Below, piece after piece: positions 4,169-7,905 of a stretch of DNA of 7,905 nt; the first letter of the stretch is position 1, and each line of letters begins with the position of its first letter. Both the position numbers and the translations under genes were made by a program. The notes under the pieces were generated by a model. It did not search any database. It was not told where the DNA came from and saw only the letters and a program-made list of their open reading frames with translations. The stretch spans positions 1 to 7,905 of the forward strand of contig CAMCOB010000060.1 of assembly GCA_945876305.1 (NCBI GenBank), read 5' to 3'. The stretch comes from Bifidobacterium breve (GTDB lineage: Bacteria > Actinomycetota > Thermoleophilia > Miltoncostaeales > Miltoncostaeaceae).

Positions 4169-4174
4169 AGGGTA
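4169..4174 (-). promoter_or_regulatory. Leaderless-type -10 box (TACCCT) for the crcB pair
   Basis: On the minus strand TACCCT is followed by six bases (tgccac) and the GTG start at 4162. It is the same hexamer as in front of the SRPBCC gene and has the same spacing class as the boxes at 365-370 and 1149-1154. There is no Shine-Dalgarno and no space for a fluoride riboswitch between box and start. Confidence 0.5.
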
Positions 4175-4182
4175 CCGGTGCG

Positions 4183-4188
4183 TAGCAT
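4183..4188 (+). promoter_or_regulatory. Possible -10 box (TAGCAT) for the binding-protein gene
   Basis: TAGCAT fits TANNNT, 32 bases before the ATG at 4221, leaving a short leader with GGAGG at 4212-4216. No good -35 is seen. It lies 8 bp from the divergent crcB box, so the promoters overlap. Confidence 0.35.
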
Positions 4189-4220
4189 TGGCGGGTCATC
4201 TGAAACCCCTCGGAGGCTTC

Positions 4221-5348
4221 ATGCGCCGCACTCTCATTGCCCTTACGCTCACCGTTCCCCTCGTGGCGAGCACCATCGCTCTTGCCGGTGCATCAACCGT
4301 TACGACGCCCGTGGTGGTTGCCGGGTCGCTGGCCTCAATTACCGGATCGGCTTCCCAGTACGGCGTGTCCCAGGCTCGCGGCGCATCGCTGGCGGCGGCG
4401 CAGAGTGGCACCGGGGGATCCCCACGGGCGCGGCTCATCCTCGCGGATGACCAGTCGAACAACGATATGGGGCGCAACCAGATGATCGCCTTCACCGGTA
4501 CGCGCGTGGGCGCGGTGATCGGCCCCACGCTCTCCGGTGTGGCAGCACTGGCCGACCCGGTTGCCGTTGCCTCGGGCATCCCCGTACTGGCGGTTACCAA
4601 CACCACGCTTGACATCACAGCGGCCGGGCCCACCGTGTGGCGCATCTGTCTGGGCGAGAACCAGATGATCCCGGCATCGGTGACCTACGCACGCACCACC
4701 AAGGGCGTGCGCACGGCCGCGCTGGTGTCGGTGACCGGCGACGCATACTCCGAAGGCGCCGCTGCGCAGTTCCGTGCCAGTGCTGCCGCGCAGGGCATCA
4801 CCCTGGTTGCTGATATCTCGATGCCACAGGGTTCATCCACCGCGCCGTCGGTGCTGGCCACCGCCGAGGCCGCACTGCCGCAGGCCATCTTCTTTGCTGC
4901 GCGCGATACCGATGCCATCAATCTGCTCGCGGCATCAAGCGACTTCACCGGTGTCAAGGTGGGGGGCAACGGCTACAACACGCCGACGGTCATCACCGCG
5001 TCGGGTGACAACGCCAACGGCCTCATCGTCAGTGCGTCATGGAACCTGGCAAAGAGGGATGCCGCGAGCCGGGCATTCGTAACGGCCTACGCGCGCAGGT
5101 ACCCGGGCGATCAGGCAGATGCCTTTGCCGCGCAGGCCTACGCGGGTGTTCAGGTGCTGCGCGCGGCGGTCGCCATCGGCAACGGCACATCTGCGCGGGC
5201 GGTGCAGCGCGGGCTTGTGCGAATGCACAGCGCGAAGACGGTGCTTGGCACCATCAGGTTTCCCGGCAACAGCCGTGAGGCCACGTACCCGGCCACCGTG
5301 CAGCAGGTATCGGCGGGGGTGCTGAAGCCGGCTCCCGCCGCCGGCTGA
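4221..5348 (+). CDS. Secreted Leu/Ile/Val-type substrate-binding protein
   Basis: This is a 375-residue protein with a Sec signal peptide (MRRTLIALTL, hydrophobic core, ALAGAS cleavage region at about 20-25). The periplasmic-binding-protein type I fold of the branched-chain amino acid receptor group follows: GSLASITGSASQYGVSQARGASLAAA near the N-terminus, LILADDQSN, VGAVIGPTLSGVAALADPVA, GIPVLAVTNTT, AALVSVTGDAYSEGAAAQFRA, and a C-terminal half with AFVTAYARRYPGDQADAFAAQAYAGVQVL. The role would be binding an amino acid, amide or aromatic solute outside the cell. No lipobox cysteine follows the signal peptide and no permease or ATPase gene is in the window, so it may be an orphan receptor or serve a distant transporter. 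GGAGG lies four bases before the ATG. A 98-residue upstream extension of the frame is antisense to crcB and was rejected. Confidence 0.9.
   Translation: MRRTLIALTLTVPLVASTIALAGASTVTTPVVVAGSLASITGSASQYGVSQARGASLAAAQSGTGGSPRARLILADDQSNNDMGRNQMIAFTGTRVGAVIGPTLSGVAALADPVAVASGIPVLAVTNTTLDITAAGPTVWRICLGENQMIPASVTYARTTKGVRTAALVSVTGDAYSEGAAAQFRASAAAQGITLVADISMPQGSSTAPSVLATAEAALPQAIFFAARDTDAINLLAASSDFTGVKVGGNGYNTPTVITASGDNANGLIVSASWNLAKRDAASRAFVTAYARRYPGDQADAFAAQAYAGVQVLRAAVAIGNGTSARAVQRGLVRMHSAKTVLGTIRFPGNSREATYPATVQQVSAGVLKPAPAAG
5326..5346. terminator. Hairpin overlapping the end of the binding-protein gene
   Basis: A perfect 7-bp inverted repeat AGCCGGC/GCCGGCT with a 7-base loop ends at the first base of the TGA stop. 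The convergent sufE gene stops only 4 bp further on, so this is the only visible candidate for separating the two transcripts. There is no T-tract. Confidence 0.4.
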
Positions 5349-5352
5349 CCCG

Positions 5353-5778
5353 CTAGGCGGAGATGCCTGCGGCCACGCGCCGCTTCACACGCGCGAGCAT
5401 GCCCGACATTCCGCGCATGCGAAGCGGCGACACCAGGTCATCGAGTCCCATGGACAGGTAGAAGTCGTTGGGGGTGGAGAGGATCTCGTCGGGCGTGCCG
5501 CCGTCGAGCCCGGCATGCAGCACCGATGCGAACCCGCGTGATGTCGGGGCCTCGCGCGGGGCATCAAAGAACAGTCGCACCGGCTGGCCAGGCTCCACTT
5601 CCACTGCAAGAAACAGCGGAGCCGTGCACTCCTCCACCGGTTCCATTGCGTCGCGATCGTCGAGGAGGCGCTGAGGCAGCGCTGGCAGCGCGTCGGCGAA
5701 CTGAAGGAGCAGCGGCAGGCGCAGCTCCTTCGGCGTGTCGGCGAACTCCTCGACGATCTCGTGCAGTGCGTCTCTCAT
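5353..5778 (-). CDS. sufE: SufE-type sulfur acceptor protein
   Basis: This 141-residue cytosolic protein has the SufE pattern throughout: an N-terminal helix LHEIVEEFADTPKELRLPLLLQFAD, then MEPVEECTAPLFLAVEVE with the candidate sulfur-accepting C51, then RGFASVLHAGLDGGTPDEIL, and MGLDDLVSPLRMRGMSGMLARVKRRV at the end. E. coli SufE also accepts persulfide on Cys51, although the loop here reads EECTAP, not GCQS. The role is to take sulfane sulfur from a donor enzyme and pass it to iron-sulfur cluster or other sulfur pathways. It starts 14 bp after the sulfurtransferase stop with no good Shine-Dalgarno, so translation probably depends on coupling. The ATG at 5778 is the only sensible start; an upstream in-frame ATG at 5841 lies inside the sulfurtransferase gene. 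In Mycobacterium tuberculosis a SufE-like gene likewise follows sseA. Confidence 0.9.
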   Translation of the reverse strand: MRDALHEIVEEFADTPKELRLPLLLQFADALPALPQRLLDDRDAMEPVEECTAPLFLAVEVEPGQPVRLFFDAPREAPTSRGFASVLHAGLDGGTPDEILSTPNDFYLSMGLDDLVSPLRMRGMSGMLARVKRRVAAGISA

Positions 5779-5792
5779 CGCAGTGCGGAGGG

Positions 5793-6671
5793 CTAGGGCT
5801 TCTCGATGGGCACGCGCACGGCGTTGCCCCACTCCACCCACGAACCGTCGTAATTGCGCACGTTTTCAAATCCCAGCAGGTGGGTGAGCACAAACCACGT
5901 GTGGCTGGATCGCTCGCCGATGCGGCAGTAGGCAATGACGTCATCCTGCGGGGTGAGGCCGATCTCGTCCTCGTAGATCGCTCTGAGCTGGTCCACGGGC
6001 AAGAACGTGCCGTCGGTCTCGTCGGCCGCACGGCGCCATGGCACGCTGTGCGCTGTGGGGATGTGTCCGCCCCGAATTGCGCCCTCCTGTGGGTAGTCGG
6101 CCATGTGCAGAAGCTCACCTGTGAACTCGGCGGGGGAGCGCACGTCAACCAGCGGCCCGTTGCCGATGTGCGCGAGCACCTGCTCGCGGTAGGCACGGAT
6201 GACGCTGTCGTCGCGCTGGGTTACGGGGTAGTCGGTGTCAGCCAGTGCGGGGATTTCGGTATTCATGGCACGGCCTTCGTCGACCCACTTCTTCCGACCT
6301 CCGTCGAGCAGGCGCACGTCGGCATGGCCGAATAGCGAGGTGACCCACAGGGCGTAGGCGGCCCACCAGTTGTTCTGGTCGCCGTAGAAAACGATGGTGG
6401 TGTCGGAGGTGATGCCCTTGGCGCGCATGAGGGCGGCGAAGGCATCGGCATCCACGTAGTCGCGCGTGAGCGGGTCATTCAGGTCGGTGTGCCAGTCGAT
6501 CTTGACGGCACCCGGGATGTGGCCGGTGTTGTACAGCAGCACGTCCTCGTCACTCTCGGCCACAACCAGGCCGGGCGTACCTAGGTTGGCCTCAAGCCAC
6601 GCAGTGGTGACAAGGCGCTCGGGGTGCGCGTACTGCTGGAGAGTGGTGGTTGCGTCGAACTCAGCGGGCAT
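5793..6671 (-). CDS. sseA: Thiosulfate sulfurtransferase, two rhodanese domains (SseA type)
   Basis: This 292-residue cytosolic enzyme has the normal length for tandem rhodaneses. The N-terminal domain (about 18-135) holds VVAESDEDVLLYNTGHIPGAVKIDW and a non-catalytic loop GDQNNWWA, with Asp where an active domain has Cys. The C-terminal domain (about 160-290) holds LVDVRSPAEFTGE, GAIRGGHIPTAHSVPW and the active loop C249-R-I-G-E-R-SSHTWF, the CRxGER type that uses thiosulfate. The enzyme moves sulfane sulfur from thiosulfate to cyanide or a protein acceptor through a Cys persulfide. Here the acceptor is probably the adjacent SufE (14 bp downstream, same strand). AAGG lies eight bases before the ATG at 6671. 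The promoter upstream is embedded in a palindrome, which suggests repressor control. Confidence 0.95.
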   Translation of the reverse strand: MPAEFDATTTLQQYAHPERLVTTAWLEANLGTPGLVVAESDEDVLLYNTGHIPGAVKIDWHTDLNDPLTRDYVDADAFAALMRAKGITSDTTIVFYGDQNNWWAAYALWVTSLFGHADVRLLDGGRKKWVDEGRAMNTEIPALADTDYPVTQRDDSVIRAYREQVLAHIGNGPLVDVRSPAEFTGELLHMADYPQEGAIRGGHIPTAHSVPWRRAADETDGTFLPVDQLRAIYEDEIGLTPQDDVIAYCRIGERSSHTWFVLTHLLGFENVRNYDGSWVEWGNAVRVPIEKP

Positions 6672-6712
6672 TGGCGTGCCTTCTTGATGTCGTGTCTGGG
6701 CCGGGATTCCTG

Positions 6713-6741
6713 AAGTTACGATGACATCTCATCGATGTCAT
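6713..6741 (-). promoter_or_regulatory. Promoter of the sseA-sufE operon
   Basis: On the minus strand ATGACA (6741-6736) and TAACTT (6718-6713) are separated by exactly 17 bases. The -35 matches TTGACA at five of six positions and the -10 fits TANNNT. The start codon lies about 42 bases below the -10 box, giving a leader of about 35 nt with an AAGG ribosome site. It is the clearest two-box promoter in the window. Confidence 0.6.
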
Positions 6742-6742
6742 C
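6720..6742. promoter_or_regulatory. Palindromic operator over the sseA -35 and spacer
   Basis: A perfect 9-bp inverted repeat GATGACATC-n5-GATGTCATC spans the -35 hexamer and most of the promoter spacer. Further half-site-like copies occur at GATGTC near 6685 and GACATC near 6749. A palindrome of this size between the -35 and -10 is the normal site for a dimeric repressor. As a hairpin it is AT-richer than the terminators of this window and has no gene ending at it, so a protein-binding role is favoured. The regulator is not in the window. Confidence 0.6.
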
Positions 6743-6797
6743 CGCCCGGACATCGGCGGCGGCCGCCTTGGCCACCGGCTCGATGATGCCTGAGATC

Positions 6798-6830
6798 GGC
6801 CTGTGGCGCACGGGTGGTGCGCCACAGGCC
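6798..6830 (-). terminator. Perfect 14-bp hairpin terminator after the large secreted protein
   Basis: GGCCTGTGGCGCAC at 6798-6811 pairs without mismatch with 6817-6830, with a 5-base loop. It begins seven bases after the stop codon at 6838 of the minus-strand gene. No T-tract follows. It is the longest perfect stem in the window. Confidence 0.65.
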
Positions 6831-6837
6831 CCAGGCG

Positions 6838-7905
6838 CTATCCCGCCTTGGTGACGGCGATCGCGAAGCGCTTCTTGATGGGCTTGCCATTCTTGCGTGT
6901 GGTCGTCAGCGTGCCCTTGCAGGTGCCGACCTTCAGGCCCTTGACCGACTGGCCGACGACCTTGCAGATTTTCGGCGTCGTGACCTTGGCCGATATCTTT
7001 ACGCCCTTGGTGCTCATCTTGAGGAGGCCGGCAATCTGCTTCAGGGTGGCCTTCTTCCCCACCTTAATTGCGTCCCCCCCCTTGACGGTGGTGCCCCCTC
7101 CGCCGGTACTGCCCCCTCCGCCGGTACTGCTTTCGGACCCCCGGCGCTGCACGACGAACCTCGGCGCCGAGAACGAGATGTTCGAGATGGTCAGGAACTG
7201 ACCGTCCATGCCATTTGCGCCCGCGGTCCACGACGTCCAGGCCGGCGTGAACGTACCGTCCCCGCCTGTGCGGGTGACGGAGAGGATGCCGGGGTCGAAG
7301 GCGCCCCCGGATGTGCCGAAGAGCGTCAGCACTGCCTGTGGCAGGAATGCATAGAAGGTGCCATTGCGGAGCGTGCCATTCGCGAAGTTGTGCGGCGCGG
7401 CGACTCCGTATGTGAGCACAGGTGCCTGCCCCTGCACGATCTGTGCCTCAAGTGAACCGATGAACGCCGATGTCGTGCCGAACAGCGCTCCCGACAGCGA
7501 CGCATCAAGCGTGTTGTCCATCGAGAGCAGGAGCGCAGCCTCCAGTTGCTCGCTGTCAGCCTGCGCGATGTCGCAGGTATTCACCGGGATCTGCGAACAG
7601 CCGCCACCCCCGGTCATGAACGGCATTGTTTTGGGTGAGTACCGGATGCGGGCAACGCCATCTGCAGAGGGAGACACGGTGGTCTGCCAGTAGCTCGGAA
7701 CACCGTTGACCCACGACCAGCGAAGCGTGGAGTACTCGGAGTGGAAGCCGACGGCCAGATCGATCACGGAGTTCTCCGTGATGGCCGGGTTTGTTGAGGC
7801 CCCGGTCGTGAAGTTCTGATCCCACCCGACACCGGTGTAGCGCATCAGCGAAATACCGACGCGGTTCGGCTGTGCGTAGCAGGACCCGACCACGGGTGCT
7901 TGGCC
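6838..7905 (-). CDS. Large secreted protein of unknown function, N-terminus missing
   Basis: The frame is open to the right edge, showing 355 residues with no likely start. The GTG at 7893 is only the first possible start codon in the window and lies in the middle of domain-like sequence. The visible part is rich in Gly, Ser, Thr, Asn and aromatic residues (DLAVGFHSEYSTLRWSWVNG, FTPAWTSWTAGANGMDG), which suggests an extracellular beta-rich domain. Four Cys are seen in this part, one near the start and three around GGGGCSQIPVNTCDIA. Counting from 7893, a Ser/Thr-Gly linker at about 252-268 (two STGGGG units) joins it to a Lys-rich domain of about 80 residues with two Cys (310 and 325) and a pattern KICKVVGQSVKGLKVGTCKG that recalls Ig-like or surface repeat domains of actinobacteria. 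No LPXTG motif or membrane helix ends the protein, so attachment to the cell would be through charge or not at all. Function unknown. Confidence 0.82.
   Translation of the reverse strand, partial: GQAPVVGSCYAQPNRVGISLMRYTGVGWDQNFTTGASTNPAITENSVIDLAVGFHSEYSTLRWSWVNGVPSYWQTTVSPSADGVARIRYSPKTMPFMTGGGGCSQIPVNTCDIAQADSEQLEAALLLSMDNTLDASLSGALFGTTSAFIGSLEAQIVQGQAPVLTYGVAAPHNFANGTLRNGTFYAFLPQAVLTLFGTSGGAFDPGILSVTRTGGDGTFTPAWTSWTAGANGMDGQFLTISNISFSAPRFVVQRRGSESSTGGGGSTGGGGTTVKGGDAIKVGKKATLKQIAGLLKMSTKGVKISAKVTTPKICKVVGQSVKGLKVGTCKGTLTTTRKNGKPIKKRFAIAVTKAG
7093..7128 (-). repeat. Two perfect 18-bp tandem units encoding the Gly/Ser linker
   Basis: GCCCCCTCCGCCGGTACT at 7093-7110 is repeated exactly at 7111-7128. 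On the minus strand each unit encodes one STGGGG-type block of the linker in the large secreted protein. Exact identity, including third codon positions, points to a recent slippage duplication, and copy number may vary between strains. Confidence 0.8.

Noticed and set aside
3927..4220. A 98-codon N-terminal extension of the binding-protein frame
   Set aside because: It is antisense to crcB. The signal peptide starts at 4221 with a Shine-Dalgarno four bases upstream.
4163..4220. Fluoride riboswitch upstream of crcB
   Set aside because: The gap holds a -10 box six bases before the start, leaving no leader, and no GGNGAUG-type pseudoknot aptamer was recognised.
5526..6335. A 269-codon plus-strand open frame
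   Set aside because: It is antisense to sufE and sseA, whose families are unmistakable.
6720..6742. The ATGACATC palindrome as a terminator
   Set aside because: No gene ends at it, it is not GC-rich, and it overlaps a good -35/-10 pair, so an operator is more likely.
1..7905. CRISPR array, insertion sequence, toxin-antitoxin or phage genes
   Set aside because: No regularly spaced repeats of 25-40 bases, no transposase or integrase, and no toxin-antitoxin-like gene pair were found on either strand.

Overview
The window is a GC-rich stretch of bacterial chromosome. It most likely comes from an actinobacterium (Actinomycetota). The support is the strong G/C third-position bias, the sseA-sufE gene pair known from mycobacteria, several starts that look leaderless with a TANNNT -10 box 6-7 nt upstream, and hairpin terminators without T-tracts. 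A Thermoleophilia-like or environmental lineage is a guess from the style of the secreted proteins. The genes are mostly housekeeping, transport or cell-surface functions. No phage, CRISPR or toxin cassette was seen.

Layout. 1-358 (-): start of a short-chain dehydrogenase, cut by the window edge. 423-1142 (-): a MIP channel (aquaporin family), divergent from 1177-1662 (+), an SRPBCC/AHSA1 protein, with only 34 bp between the start codons. 1674-1949 (+): a small muconolactone-isomerase-like protein, apparently in an operon with the SRPBCC gene. 1941-2188: a tRNA-Glu(UUC) gene on the minus strand. A 36-nt copy of its 3' end lies 164 bp away, with a hairpin-rich spacer between the copies. 2225-2467 (-): an 80-residue Cys/His-rich protein with the strongest Shine-Dalgarno in the window. 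2719-3060 (-): a secreted cupredoxin, divergent from 3274-3396 (+), a 40-residue single-helix membrane protein. Their shared intergenic region carries 10-bp-phased GTCCCG repeats.

3414-4162 (-): two CrcB/Fluc fluoride-channel subunits with a GTGA stop/start overlap. 4221-5348 (+): a periplasmic-binding-protein-like (Leu/Ile/Val type) secreted receptor, with no transporter genes beside it. 5353-6671 (-): a two-domain thiosulfate sulfurtransferase (SseA type) followed by SufE, a likely sulfur-relay operon whose promoter is covered by a perfect 9-bp inverted repeat. 6838-7905 (-): a large secreted protein of unknown function with a Gly/Ser linker and a basic C-terminal domain, missing its N-terminus at the window edge.

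The coherent functional units are fluoride export (crcB pair) and sulfur transfer (sseA-sufE). The most unusual points are the duplicated tRNA-Glu 3' end (att-like scar or pseudo-tRNA), the back-to-back leaderless promoters at 1149-1169, the sseA operator, the atypical filter residues of the MIP channel, and the asymmetric CrcB pair.
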